The notes: generated by a model not told the origin, from the sequence alone. Shown: positions 44,838 through 53,519, counted from the first letter of the stretch. The stretch: DNA of 64,000 nt from Telmatospirillum sp. J64-1 (GCF_006980715.1 NZ_SBHN01000002.1:1-64000); one strand, 5' to 3'. Program-made: numbers and translations.

Positions 44838-44855
44838 GATCTGATTTCCGTTAGG

Positions 44856-44888
44856 GGGGCGGGGAGGAAGCAAACCTCCCTTCGCCCC
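44856..44888 (-). terminator. Strong stem-loop between znuA and hisI
   Basis: On - the stem is ggggcg-aa-gggagg with loop tttgctt and cctccc-cgcccc, 12 base pairs with a 2-base bulge, in the 57-base gap. No T-run follows, so it is more likely a partial terminator or RNA-stability element than a full stop. Confidence 0.6.
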
Positions 44889-44894
44889 TTTCTG

Positions 44895-45899
44895 TCAACC
44901 GGCCAGGCAGTCGCGCAGATTGCGGCTGAGGCCTTCCAGCAGTGCGAAATACATATCCGGACCTTCGGCGATTTCGGCACCGACCGGATCGAGGACGCTG
45001 ACCTTGGCCTGGGTGTTCTCGGCCACCGTCTCGATGACGGCCGGGCTGAATTGCGGTTCGCGGAAGACGCAGACCACATTGCCCTCGGTAATGCGCTGAC
45101 GGATTTCGCTGAGGCGCCTGGCACCGGGGCGGCGCTCGGGATCGACGGTCACCGAACCGGCGGCGGTCAGGTTGTAGCGCTGCTCGAAATACTGATAGGC
45201 ATCATGGAAGACCAGGAACGGACGGCCGGCAATGGGCTGCAATTCGGCGCGGAGCTTTTCATCCAGCTCATCCAGACGGGCGGCGGTGGCTTCGGCATTG
45301 CGGGCATAAGCTTCGGCATTGGCCGGGTCCAGTTCCCCGAGCGTGGCGCTGACCGTCGCGACGAAAGCCTTGGCATTGGCCGGATCGAGCCAGAGATGCA
45401 TGTCATAGGCTCCATGATGATGGTCGTGCGCATCTCCATGCCCATGATCGTGCCCATGGCCGTGATCATGTCCGTGTTCGTGCCCATGATCATGGTTGTG
45501 CGCGTGGTCATGGTTGTGCCCATGGTCGTGCTCGTCCCACACGCCGCCCTCGCGGACCGGCAGCAGGGTTACGCCCGGAGCTTCGGCCATTGCCACGACG
45601 CGCACGCGTCCTTCAAGATTGTTCAAGGGTTTTTCCAGGAACATCTCCAGTCCGTCACCCGCCATGAAGATGGCATTGGCCTCGTTCAGGGCCTTGGCAT
45701 CGGAGGGGCGGAGGGAATATGTATGAGGGGAAGCACCGCCCGGCACCAAAAGGCGCGGCTGCGCGACGCCGTCCATGACCGACGCGACAAGAGAATGTAG
45801 CGGCTTGATGGAAACAACGACTGCCGGCGGCTCAGCCGAAGCCGAACTGCCGAGAAAGGGAAGGGCGATCACGGCCGCTATGAGGCTACGCTTGAACAT
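44895..45899 (-). CDS. znuA: Zinc ABC transporter periplasmic binding protein ZnuA (334 aa)
   Basis: Signal peptide MFKRSLIAAVIALPFLGSSASA, then the cluster A-I metal-binding fold. Zinc ligands are expected in SIKPLHSLVA, GASPHTYSLRPSDA and DMHLWLDP. A long His/Asp loop (about HDHGHNHDHAHNHDHGHEHG, continuing) is typical of ZnuA and gathers Zn2+. It is divergent from zur-znuC-znuB. The GAGGATA ribosome site precedes the ATG. Confidence 0.95.
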   Translation of the reverse strand: MFKRSLIAAVIALPFLGSSASAEPPAVVVSIKPLHSLVASVMDGVAQPRLLVPGGASPHTYSLRPSDAKALNEANAIFMAGDGLEMFLEKPLNNLEGRVRVVAMAEAPGVTLLPVREGGVWDEHDHGHNHDHAHNHDHGHEHGHDHGHGHDHGHGDAHDHHHGAYDMHLWLDPANAKAFVATVSATLGELDPANAEAYARNAEATAARLDELDEKLRAELQPIAGRPFLVFHDAYQYFEQRYNLTAAGSVTVDPERRPGARRLSEIRQRITEGNVVCVFREPQFSPAVIETVAENTQAKVSVLDPVGAEIAEGPDMYFALLEGLSRNLRDCLAG

Positions 45900-45927
45900 A
45901 TCTATCCTCGGATTGTCGCTCAGGAGG

Positions 45928-45945
45928 AGGATATGTTATAATGTT
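45928..45945. promoter_or_regulatory. Candidate Zur box between znuA and zur
   Basis: GATATGTTATAATGTTGC in the 75-base divergent space resembles the AT-rich ATGTTATA-centred Zur dyad of alphaproteobacteria, with one arm intact and the other degraded. Confidence 0.5.
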
Positions 45946-45974
45946 GCAATGAGACGACGGCAAGGACAGACATC

Positions 45975-46472
45975 ATGACCGAGGCCAGTACCGCCTTTCC
46001 TTCCAGCGACCATGATCATGGAAGCTGTGTCGCCCATGCCGTGGCCAAGGCCGAGGAATTGTGCCGCAGCCGCGGCCTGCGCCTGACCGAAATCCGTCGC
46101 CGCGTGCTGGAACTCGTATGGGAACGTCACGGTCCTGTGGGGGCCTACGCGCTGCTGGATACCTTGCGCAGCGAGGGCATGGCGGCAGCGCCGCCCACGG
46201 TTTACCGGGCACTGGACTTTCTTCAGGAACAGGGCTTGGTGCACCGTATCGAGCGCCTGAACGCCTTCGTCGGCTGCGGCCAGCCCGATGCCCCGCATTC
46301 CGGTCAGTTCCTTATTTGTTCCGAATGTGGCTTGGCGGCTGAGATTGACGACCCGGCCATCGACCGAGCCCTGACCCAGGCCGCCGTCGCCCTTGGCTTC
46401 GAATTGCGGGGCAAGACAGTGGAACTGGAAGGGCTGTGCCCCGATTGCCGGAGGTCCGGGAATGGCCGCTGA
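45975..46472 (+). CDS. zur: Zinc uptake regulator Zur, Fur family (165 aa)
   Basis: Winged helix (LTEIRRRVLELVWERHGPVG; PPTVYRALDFLQEQGLVHRI) followed by the dimer domain with two structural CxxC pairs (CSECGLAAEI and CPDCRR). An N-terminal His-containing stretch (DHDHGSC) and His in DAPHSGQF support metal sensing. The zinc-transporter neighbours make Zur far likelier than Fur. Its stop overlaps znuC, so it is coexpressed with the transporter it controls. Confidence 0.93.
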   Translation: MTEASTAFPSSDHDHGSCVAHAVAKAEELCRSRGLRLTEIRRRVLELVWERHGPVGAYALLDTLRSEGMAAAPPTVYRALDFLQEQGLVHRIERLNAFVGCGQPDAPHSGQFLICSECGLAAEIDDPAIDRALTQAAVALGFELRGKTVELEGLCPDCRRSGNGR

Positions 46473-47250
46473 GGCCTTGCTGTCGCTTGCCGATGTGCAT
46501 GTCAGTTTCGGCCGCCAGCATGTTCTGCGCGGGGTCTCGCTCGACATTCCCGAGGGCGGCATCTTCACCATCGTCGGCCCCAATGGCGGCGGCAAATCCA
46601 CCCTGCTGCGGGTTGCCCTGGGCCTGCAAAGCCCCAGCCATGGCAAGGTGACGCGGCGCGGGAAATTGACCATCGGCTATGTGCCCCAGCGCGTCACCAT
46701 CGAGCGGACCCTGCCGCTAACCGTCCGCCGCTTCCTCACCCTGGCCCTGAACTGGCGGGAAAGCGCCAGCCACCTGCAATACACCTTGTCGCGGGTGCGG
46801 GCGGAATATCTGCTGGATGCCCAGGTCCATGATTTGTCGGGAGGCGAGATGCAGCGCGTGCTACTCGCCCGCGCCCTGCTGCGCCGTCCGCAATTGCTGG
46901 TACTGGACGAACCCGTCGCCGGCGTGGACGTCACCGGACAGGCGGAAATCTACGACCTGATCGGCAAGGTGCGCGACGAGACCGGCTGCGGCGTGCTGAT
47001 GGTCTCGCATGATCTGCACTTGGTCATGGCCGCGACGGACCAGGTGGTCTGCCTGAACGGCCATGTCTGCTGCGCCGGTACGCCCCAGGCCGTCAGCCGC
47101 CATCCCGAATATCTCAGCCTGTTCGGAACCCGCGTGGGCGCCAGCCTTGCCGTCTACGAACATCACCATGATCACCGCCATGTCGGGAGCGAGATCAAGC
47201 CTCTCGGCGATGGCGGCTGCACACACGGTCCCGGTTGCTCCCATGGATGA
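46462..47250 (+). CDS. znuC: Zinc ABC transporter ATPase ZnuC (262 aa)
   Basis: ABC ATPase with Walker A GPNGGGKST, signature LSGGEMQRVLLARALL, Walker B LLVLDEPVAGVD and the switch His in MVSHDLH. A C-terminal tail rich in His and Cys (HHHDHRHV ... GGCTHGPGCSHG) is typical of ZnuC. GGAGG lies 8 bases upstream of the ATG, which overlaps zur by 11 bases. Confidence 0.95.
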   Translation: MAAEALLSLADVHVSFGRQHVLRGVSLDIPEGGIFTIVGPNGGGKSTLLRVALGLQSPSHGKVTRRGKLTIGYVPQRVTIERTLPLTVRRFLTLALNWRESASHLQYTLSRVRAEYLLDAQVHDLSGGEMQRVLLARALLRRPQLLVLDEPVAGVDVTGQAEIYDLIGKVRDETGCGVLMVSHDLHLVMAATDQVVCLNGHVCCAGTPQAVSRHPEYLSLFGTRVGASLAVYEHHHDHRHVGSEIKPLGDGGCTHGPGCSHG

Positions 47251-48037
47251 CTTCTTTCTGCGCGCCCTGGTGGGCGGCGTGGCCCTGGCCCTGGTGGCCG
47301 GGCCGTTGGGCGCCTTCGTCGTCTGGCGGCGCATGGCCTATTTCGGCGATACCCTGGCCCATGCGGCGCTGATGGGGGTGGCGCTGGGGCTGCTGCTGGA
47401 AATCCACCTGACGCTGGCGATCATCGCCGTTTCCGGCCTGCTGGCCGTGGTCCTGGCCCTGATGACGCGCCAGCGTCGGCTGGCGGTGGATACGCTGCTC
47501 GGCATCCTCTCCCACGGCACGCTGTCCATCGGGCTGGTGGCCCTGGCCTTCATGGATTGGGTGCGGGTCGACCTGATGGCCTATCTGTTCGGCGACATCC
47601 TGGCCATTTCCAATGCCGACCTGCTGCTGATCTTCGGCGGCGGCTTTCTGGTCCTGGGCGTCCTGGCGGTGCTGTGGCGGCCCTTGCTGGCGATGACCGT
47701 CAACGAGGAACTGGCCCAGGTGGAAGGGGTGCCGGTGGCGGCCGGGCGCTTGGCCCTGATGCTGCTGATGGCGGTGGTGGTGGCCGTGGCGTTGAAGATC
47801 GTGGGAATCCTGTTGATCACATCCCTGCTGATCATTCCCGCCGCCGCGGCCCGGCGTTTCGCCGTGACCCCCGAAGCCATGGCGATCCTGGCTTCGCTCG
47901 CCGGTGCCGCCGCCGTGACCGGGGGATTGCATGCCTCGCTGGCCTGGGACACGCCCTCGGGGCCTTCCATCGTCGTGGTGGCGCTGCTGCTGTTCCTGCT
48001 GGCGGAAGTCGCCGGCGCCGCCCTTCGTCGGCGATAA
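47243..48037 (+). CDS. znuB: Zinc ABC transporter permease ZnuB (264 aa)
   Basis: ABC-3 type membrane subunit with about eight TM helices. Typical segments are GPLGAFVVWRRMAYFGDTLAH near the start, GILSHGTLSIGLVALAF, and VGILLITSLLIIPAAAARRF near the C-terminal third. ATG at 47243 overlaps znuC by eight bases; the upstream frame is a znuC shadow. It completes ZnuABC with ZnuA encoded divergently. Confidence 0.94.
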   Translation: MDDFFLRALVGGVALALVAGPLGAFVVWRRMAYFGDTLAHAALMGVALGLLLEIHLTLAIIAVSGLLAVVLALMTRQRRLAVDTLLGILSHGTLSIGLVALAFMDWVRVDLMAYLFGDILAISNADLLLIFGGGFLVLGVLAVLWRPLLAMTVNEELAQVEGVPVAAGRLALMLLMAVVVAVALKIVGILLITSLLIIPAAAARRFAVTPEAMAILASLAGAAAVTGGLHASLAWDTPSGPSIVVVALLLFLLAEVAGAALRRR

Positions 48038-48040
48038 GAG

Positions 48041-48070
48041 AAAAGGCGCGGGACATTTCCCACGCCTTTT
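48041..48070. terminator. Bidirectional terminator znuB / metC
   Basis: Stem aaaaggcg-c-ggga / tccc-a-cgcctttt with one mismatch, A-rich before and T-rich after, between two converging stops. Confidence 0.8.
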
Positions 48071-48077
48071 CAATTTC

Positions 48078-49238
48078 TTACGAAGCTTTTCTCATCCTCT
48101 CCAGGCCCTTCTCCAGATCCGCGATCAGGTCCTGCGGATCCTCCAGGCCGATATGCAGACGGATCACCGGCCCTTCGGCTTTCCAGTTGCTGGCAGTGCG
48201 CTGGATATGGGCGGGAATGATCAGGCTTTCGAAGCCGCCCCAGCTATAGCCCAGGCCGAAATGCTCCAGCCCGTCGATCAGCGCGGCCAGGGCGGTCTTG
48301 GAAACCGGCTTCAACTCCACCCCGAAAAGCCCTGATGCGCCAGAGAAATCCCGTTCCCACAAGGCATGGCCGGGGTCATCGGGCAGGGCCGGATGCAGGA
48401 TGCGGGTGACTTCCGGGCGGGATTGCAGCCACCTGGCGACGGCCAGGCCGCTTTCCTGATGCTGGCGCAGGCGTGCGCCAAGGGTGCGCAGGCCGCGCAG
48501 GCCGAGATAGGTTTCCTCCGAACCTGCCGCATAGCCGAAAGCCGCCACCGCCGTCTTCACCTTCAGCCACAATTCCTCGGTGGTGGTGATGGTTCCCAGC
48601 ATGGCATCGGAATGGCCGACGATGTATTTCGTTGCGGCCTGTACCGAAACGTCCACGCCATGGGCGAAGGGCTGGAAGAAAAGCGGCGAGGCCCAGGTAT
48701 TGTCCATGACCACCAAGGCGCCGTGGCGATGGGCCGCTTCGACGATGGCGGGGATGTCCTGCACTTCGAAGGTCAGCGAGCCGGGCGATTCGACGAAGAC
48801 GACCTTGGTGTTGGTGCGGATCAGGCTGTTGATTCCGGCTCCCACCAGCGGATCGTAATAGGTTGTTTCGATACCGAAACGGCGCAGGACGCTGTCACAG
48901 AATTTGCGTGTCGGGCCATAGACCGAATCCACCATCAGCAGATGGTCGCCCGCCGACAGCAGTGCCGTCAGGGCGCCGGTGATGGCCGCCAGACCCGACG
49001 AGGTGGCGATGCTGCGCCAGCCGCCTTCCAGGGCGGCGACGGCTTCCTCGAAGGCGAAGGTGGTGGGAGTGCCGAAGCGGCCATAGCGCACCCCTTCGAA
49101 GGGAGCCTTGCTCGACTCCTCGAGGGCGGCCATGGAGGGGAAGGTGATGGTGGAAGCCCGGTAAACCGGAGGGTTCACCGCACCATGTTGCTGCTCGGGA
49201 TGACGCCCGGCATGAACGATGAGAGTGTCCTTTTTCAT
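48078..49238 (-). CDS. metC: Cystathionine beta-lyase (386 aa)
   Basis: Cys/Met metabolism PLP enzyme with PLP lysine Lys204 in VQAATKYIVGHSD. MetC-type stretches are VNPPVYRASTITFPSMAALE, RYGRFGTPTTFAFEEAVAAL and LGYSWGGFESLIIP. It cleaves cystathionine to homocysteine, pyruvate and ammonia. The SWGGFESL motif separates MetC from MetB. The ATG at 49238 is chosen by homology to the family start (MKKDTLIVHAG). Confidence 0.9.
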   Translation of the reverse strand: MKKDTLIVHAGRHPEQQHGAVNPPVYRASTITFPSMAALEESSKAPFEGVRYGRFGTPTTFAFEEAVAALEGGWRSIATSSGLAAITGALTALLSAGDHLLMVDSVYGPTRKFCDSVLRRFGIETTYYDPLVGAGINSLIRTNTKVVFVESPGSLTFEVQDIPAIVEAAHRHGALVVMDNTWASPLFFQPFAHGVDVSVQAATKYIVGHSDAMLGTITTTEELWLKVKTAVAAFGYAAGSEETYLGLRGLRTLGARLRQHQESGLAVARWLQSRPEVTRILHPALPDDPGHALWERDFSGASGLFGVELKPVSKTALAALIDGLEHFGLGYSWGGFESLIIPAHIQRTASNWKAEGPVIRLHIGLEDPQDLIADLEKGLERMRKAS

Positions 49239-49333
49239 CTGGCCCCGGCAATGCGATCCAAGGAAGTGGGGCCGGCAGTTTGTCACCGGCACCCATGCAA
49301 TGCCAGACCTTTACAAAATTTTCAGCCTGAGGG

Positions 49334-49528
49334 TCAGCGCTGAACGTCTCTGGCCTGTCCTTCAACGGCTCGGCCGGCAGCTTGGGTGTCCTCTCCCAAA
49401 CCGGCCATAGTGTTGCAGCCCGAAAGCAGGGCGGCTGCGAGGAACATCACAACAGTAAAGGGAACGAGATAGGCACGATTATCCATGCGCACTGCTTTGC
49501 TGGCAGAGCGAGATTTGCGCTTTTCCAT
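49334..49528 (-). CDS. Entericidin-like small lipoprotein (64 aa)
   Basis: The core MDNRAYLVPFTVVMFLAAALLSGC is a lipoprotein signal with lipobox LLSGC, followed by NTMAGLGEDTQAAGRAVEGQ, the pattern of entericidin A/B (NTxxGxGxDxxxxGxxxExxA). The ribosome site GAGGAGGAATT before 49528 supports an extra 14-residue basic N-terminus; a start at 49486 would give the usual 50 aa. Entericidins are stress-induced outer-membrane-linked peptides with toxin/antidote activity in E. coli; the role in alphaproteobacteria is unclear. Confidence 0.75.
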   Translation of the reverse strand: MEKRKSRSASKAVRMDNRAYLVPFTVVMFLAAALLSGCNTMAGLGEDTQAAGRAVEGQARDVQR

Positions 49529-49677
49529 AATTCCTCCTCGCATTGTCGAAAAGGTGGCTGAGACAACACGTGGGGCTATGAAAAGCGCGCATCAACCACC
49601 CGATAGCGCGCGGAAGGGCTACTCGCCTTTATGGCAGGAGGAGTAGTCCAACTCTCCTATTTGCTTGCGGGCCGCCT

Positions 49678-50535
49678 TCAGCCCTGTTCCACGGGAGTAT
49701 CGTCACGCAAGCCCCACTCGGCCCAGGAGCCGTCATAGACGGCCACATCCTCGCGTCCGAGCAGGTAAAGCCCCAAGACCAGCACGCAAGCAGTGACGCC
49801 CGAGCCGCAGGAAGCGACCACTGGTTTGGTGAAATCCACACCGGCTTCCTCGAAACGCGCCCGTAGCTGGTCGGCGGGCAGGAAGGTCTTGTCCTTGGGG
49901 TCGAACAGTTCCGTATAGGGAAGATTCAGGCTGCCGGGAATATGTCCGACCTTCTTGCCAGGCCAGAGTTCCGGCAGTTCCCCGCGGAAGCGCCCGGCGG
50001 AGCGGGCATCGATCACCTGTTCGCGCCCGGTCTGCAGATTCTGCTTCATCTGCTCGACATCGCGGACCAGGGTGGCGTTGGTCCGCGCGATGAAATGGCG
50101 ATCGCGCGGCATGGGCGGCAGGTCCTCGATGGGGCGCTGCTCCTGCAGCCATTTCGGCAGGCCGCCATCCAGGACGGCCACGTCGCTATGCCCGAAAACG
50201 TGGAACATCCACCATACCCGCGCGGCGGCCGAGGCGCAGCCCGTGGCGTCGTAGACAACGACGCGGTTGCCGTTGCCCAGGCCGAGGCGGCGCACCCTGC
50301 TCGAGAATTTCTCGGGCGGCGGCAGCATGTGGGGCAGGGGATTGGTGCTGTCGGAAATCTCGTCGATATCGAAGAAGACGGCGCCCGGGATATGCCCGGC
50401 CTGGTAATCGGCCCGGGCATTCCGCTGCTGCGAGGGGTGGAACCAACTGGCATCGACGATGCGCACATCCGGCGCGGTGAGATGCTGCGCCAGCCATTCG
50501 GTGCTGACCAGGGCATCGGGTCGCGCATAATCCAT
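49678..50535 (-). CDS. sseA: 3-mercaptopyruvate / thiosulfate sulfurtransferase (285 aa)
   Basis: Two rhodanese domains. The N-terminal one is inactive (VSTEWLAQHLTAPDVRIVDA; YDATGCASAAARVWWMF). The C-terminal one has the catalytic cysteine in ASCGSGVTACVLVLGL. CGSGVTA is typical of 3-mercaptopyruvate sulfurtransferases. It transfers sulfur from mercaptopyruvate to thiol acceptors or cyanide. It lies 37 bases downstream of the cysteine synthase gene, so the two may act in one sulfur-handling operon. Confidence 0.93.
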   Translation of the reverse strand: MDYARPDALVSTEWLAQHLTAPDVRIVDASWFHPSQQRNARADYQAGHIPGAVFFDIDEISDSTNPLPHMLPPPEKFSSRVRRLGLGNGNRVVVYDATGCASAAARVWWMFHVFGHSDVAVLDGGLPKWLQEQRPIEDLPPMPRDRHFIARTNATLVRDVEQMKQNLQTGREQVIDARSAGRFRGELPELWPGKKVGHIPGSLNLPYTELFDPKDKTFLPADQLRARFEEAGVDFTKPVVASCGSGVTACVLVLGLYLLGREDVAVYDGSWAEWGLRDDTPVEQG

Positions 50536-50572
50536 GTCGGTTCCCCCTCTTCGTTTCGGCTTCTTATACCTG

Positions 50573-51577
50573 TCAATCCAGCCAGTCGGGCTGAGGCAGC
50601 TTATGCTCGCGCAGGAAGGCGGGATTGAAAAGCTTGCTTTGATAGCGCGTGCCGTAATCGCACAGCACGGTCACCACGGTATGGCCCGGACCCAGCTTCT
50701 GCGCGACCTTGATCGCCGCCATCACGTTGATGCCCGACGAACCGCCCAGCACCAGGCCTTCTTCCTTCACCATGCGGAAGATCATCGGCAGGGCTTCCTC
50801 GTCGGTGACACGGACCTGATCGTCGATGGGGGCGTCTTCCAGATTCTTGGTGATGCGGCCCTGGCCGATCCCCTCGGTGATGGAATTGCCCTCGGCCTTC
50901 AATTCGCCATTGGCGTAGTAGTTGTAGAGCGCCGATCCCATGGGATCGGCCAGCACCACCTTGACGTCGGGGTTACGCTCCTTCAGCGCCATGGCGACGC
51001 CGGCCAGCGTGCCGCCGGTGCCGACAGCGCAGGTGAAGGCATGGACGCTGCCGCCGGTCTGGCGCCAGATTTCCGGGCCGGTGGTGTGGTAATGGCCCAG
51101 ACGGTTGGCGACATTGTCGAACTGGTTGGCCCAGATCACGCCATTGGGTTCGGTCTTCGCCAGCTCGTTGGCCAGGGTCTCGGAATAACGGACATAATTG
51201 CCGGGATTGGCGTAAGGAACCGCCGGAACCAGGCGCAGATCGGCGCCGATCAGGCGCAGCATGTCCTTTTTCTCCTGGCTCTGGGTCTCGGGCATGACGA
51301 TGACGGTGCGATAGCCCAGCGCATTCCCGACGAGGCACAGGCCGATGCCGGTATTGCCGGCCGTGCCTTCGACGATCACGCCGCCGGGCTTGAGCACGCC
51401 ACGCTGTTCGGCATCCCGCACGATGGCCAGGGCGGCACGGTCCTTGACCGAACCGCCGGGATTGAGGAATTCGGCCTTGCCCAAGATGTTGCAGCCGGTC
51501 ATTTCGGAAGCGATCTTGAGGCGGATCAGCGGCGTATTCCCGATGCTGTCGAGAAAGCCTTCGCGGATGTCGAGCAT
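50573..51577 (-). CDS. Cysteine synthase family PLP enzyme (334 aa)
   Basis: Fold type II PLP enzyme: lysine in NPGGSVKDRAA, substrate loop EGTAGNTGIGL and phosphate loop GTGGTLAG. The loop TAGNT rather than TSGNT and the C-terminal extension (LCDYGTRYQSKLFNPAFLRE) resemble the CysK2/CBS-like group of cysteine synthases. It makes cysteine from O-acetylserine (or a related activated serine) and sulfide. The start is set at MLDIREGFLD (51577) with AGGGAAGAG upstream; the frame beyond is non-homologous. Confidence 0.9.
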   Translation of the reverse strand: MLDIREGFLDSIGNTPLIRLKIASEMTGCNILGKAEFLNPGGSVKDRAALAIVRDAEQRGVLKPGGVIVEGTAGNTGIGLCLVGNALGYRTVIVMPETQSQEKKDMLRLIGADLRLVPAVPYANPGNYVRYSETLANELAKTEPNGVIWANQFDNVANRLGHYHTTGPEIWRQTGGSVHAFTCAVGTGGTLAGVAMALKERNPDVKVVLADPMGSALYNYYANGELKAEGNSITEGIGQGRITKNLEDAPIDDQVRVTDEEALPMIFRMVKEEGLVLGGSSGINVMAAIKVAQKLGPGHTVVTVLCDYGTRYQSKLFNPAFLREHKLPQPDWLD

Positions 51578-51708
51578 GACTCTTCCCTGGTCTCTTGGCC
51601 CCCATTCCTTGTGTGGAATCACGGGCAATTTACGTGCTAGGCGGAGAGTACCGGCACTCTCTGCGCGGCGCAAGACCGAGCGCCCGGCCGTCTTCTGCGG
51701 GCGAGGTG

Positions 51709-52365
51709 CTATTGGTTCAGGCCCAATTCGTCCAGCCAGCGCCGTCGCAGCATGCTCCGGTTGAGGGCCAGCCATTGCAGGGCAATCAGCGTCATGGCGT
51801 TGTTTGCCCGGCCTTCGCCCAGCCAGGCGATGGCTTCGTCGGCCGGAACGACGAGGACGCGGATGTCCTCACCCTCGGATGCCACGCCGTGGATTCCGCC
51901 CAGATGCTCGCAATTCACCCGGCCGCAGAACAATTCCACGGTTTCAGAACTGCCGCCGGGCGACACCAGATAGCGGGCGATGGGCACCAGTTCGATCACC
52001 TCGCATCCGGCTTCTTCTCGCGATTCCCGATGCGCGACGCTGATGGCGGTCTCGCCTTCCTCGATGATGCCGGCCACCGGTTCGATCAGCCAGGGCGACC
52101 AGCCTGCCGCCAGGGCTCCGGGACGGAATTGTTCGACCAGGGCCACCTTGTCCCGGTCGGGATCATAGAGCAGCACGGCCACCGCATGGCCGCGCTCGAA
52201 GATCTCGCGGCTGATTTCGTCGCTCCAGCCACCGTCATGGCGCCGGTGGCGCAGGCGGTAGCGGTCGATGTGGAAATAGCCCTGATAGACCGTGCTGCGT
52301 TCAACGACTTCCACGTCCTCGCTGGTCACCATCATCTCCCTGAAGCCAAGAATGGGTTTACTCAC
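51709..52365 (-). CDS. Nudix hydrolase, ADP-ribose pyrophosphatase type (218 aa)
   Basis: The Nudix box is GIIEEGETAISVAHRESREE then AG (G-x5-E-x7-REUxEExGU). Before it lies EQFRPGALAAGWSPWLIEPV, typical of ADP-ribose pyrophosphatases (NudF). It likely hydrolyses ADP-ribose or related nucleoside diphosphate sugars to AMP. Its own upstream region faces the bacteriohemerythrin gene. No operon partner is apparent. Confidence 0.88.
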   Translation of the reverse strand: MSKPILGFREMMVTSEDVEVVERSTVYQGYFHIDRYRLRHRRHDGGWSDEISREIFERGHAVAVLLYDPDRDKVALVEQFRPGALAAGWSPWLIEPVAGIIEEGETAISVAHRESREEAGCEVIELVPIARYLVSPGGSSETVELFCGRVNCEHLGGIHGVASEGEDIRVLVVPADEAIAWLGEGRANNAMTLIALQWLALNRSMLRRRWLDELGLNQ

Positions 52366-52512
52366 CTATAGCGTGCTATGCGTGCTGACAAGACCGTTGA
52401 AATTTAGCAATATCCATAAAAACCATGTTATCTTTCGGGTCTTACCGGAAGCAAAAACCGGTTCGATGGGGGAGGCGGGGCATAAGAATCCGCCTTAAGA
52501 GAGGGTAAAAAA

Positions 52513-53025
52513 ATGAACAAAAGCGCACAGACTGTCGCCAAGGAACAGGCCAGCGAACCATTCACCTGGTCCGACGCCTACAGCGTCGGCGTGCCCGAAG
52601 TGGACGCCGATCATATGGTGTTGGTCGAGCTGATTGGCATGATCGACGGCGCGGCCAGCGGCGAAGAATCCCAAATGGTCGTCAGCACCGTATTGAACGC
52701 GCTGTACGACTACACCGATTATCACTTCGAGCGGGAAGAGCGGATGCAGCGCGCCATCGGCTATCCCGACCATAAGGAGCACAAGCAGGGCCATGACCGG
52801 CTCAAGGAGCAGGTCATGGCCTATCTGCGCCGTTATCAGGAAGACCCGGCGCAGGTCGATATCGGCGAACTCGCCACCTTCCTGCGTTGTTGGATTGTCG
52901 AGCATATCCTCAGGGAAGATGCCCAGTACCGGCCCTATGCCGAAAACAACCCGAAGGCCAGCGAGGCGATGAAATCCATCGGCCTCGATTTCTTCATGGA
53001 AAAAACCGAAGACCTTCCGGCCTGA
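52513..53025 (+). CDS. Bacteriohemerythrin (170 aa)
   Basis: Four-helix oxygen-binding protein with all seven di-iron ligands: His34 (DADH), His71 and Glu75 (HFEREE), His90 and His94 (HKEHKQGH), and His131 and Asp136 (HILRED). It reversibly binds O2 and may deliver it to oxidases or sense it; magnetospirilla carry many such genes. A single domain without a fused output module, followed 46 bases later by a CheY-like receiver, suggesting a shared transcript. Confidence 0.93.
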   Translation: MNKSAQTVAKEQASEPFTWSDAYSVGVPEVDADHMVLVELIGMIDGAASGEESQMVVSTVLNALYDYTDYHFEREERMQRAIGYPDHKEHKQGHDRLKEQVMAYLRRYQEDPAQVDIGELATFLRCWIVEHILREDAQYRPYAENNPKASEAMKSIGLDFFMEKTEDLPA

Positions 53026-53071
53026 GGCCGGCACCCATACGGGATGGATGGGACCTGGGGGAGCAACAGAG

Positions 53072-53509
53072 ATGAAGCTTCAGAATCTTCGAATCTTGAT
53101 CGTCGATGACAATGCGAATATGCGCCGCCTGATACACACGATCCTGCGCAGCATGAATATCAAGGAAACCATGGAAGCCGGAAGCGGTGCCCAGGCCTTG
53201 GAAATCCTCTCCACATGGCAGCCAGACCTGGTGCTGGTCGATTACGTGATGGAGGGCATGGACGGCATCGAATTCACCAAGAAGGTGCGGTCCACACTGG
53301 ATACGGACAACAAGCGCCTGCCGATCATCGTCGTCACCGGCTATGCCGACCTGCAGCGCCTGCATGCCGCCAAGGAGGCCGGGGCCAACGATTTCGTCGC
53401 CAAGCCCTTCACGACGAAGACGCTGATGCAGAAGATCGTCCGCGTCATGTCAAACGGCCTGACCTTGAAGGAAATGATGGAAGCCAAGCAGGCCGTTCCG
53501 GCGGGCTGA
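53072..53509 (+). CDS. Stand-alone CheY-like response receiver (145 aa)
   Basis: One receiver domain: acidic pocket in LIVDDNANMRRLI, phospho-Asp in LVLVDYVMEGMDG, Thr in IVVTGYAD and Lys in DFVAKPFTTKTLM. A short C-terminal tail (NGLTLKEMMEAKQA) follows and there is no DNA-binding domain. The sequence is close to motility-type CheY relatives; the partner kinase is unknown. The neighbouring bacteriohemerythrin gene suggests a link to oxygen response (inference). Confidence 0.9.
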   Translation: MKLQNLRILIVDDNANMRRLIHTILRSMNIKETMEAGSGAQALEILSTWQPDLVLVDYVMEGMDGIEFTKKVRSTLDTDNKRLPIIVVTGYADLQRLHAAKEAGANDFVAKPFTTKTLMQKIVRVMSNGLTLKEMMEAKQAVPAG

Positions 53510-53519
53510 TCCTTGCCAT

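Noticed and set aside
43700-45540. Short tandem repeats (catgatgatg, catggtcgtg) suggesting a repeat array
   Set aside because: They encode the His-rich metal-binding loops of the zinc chaperone and ZnuA.
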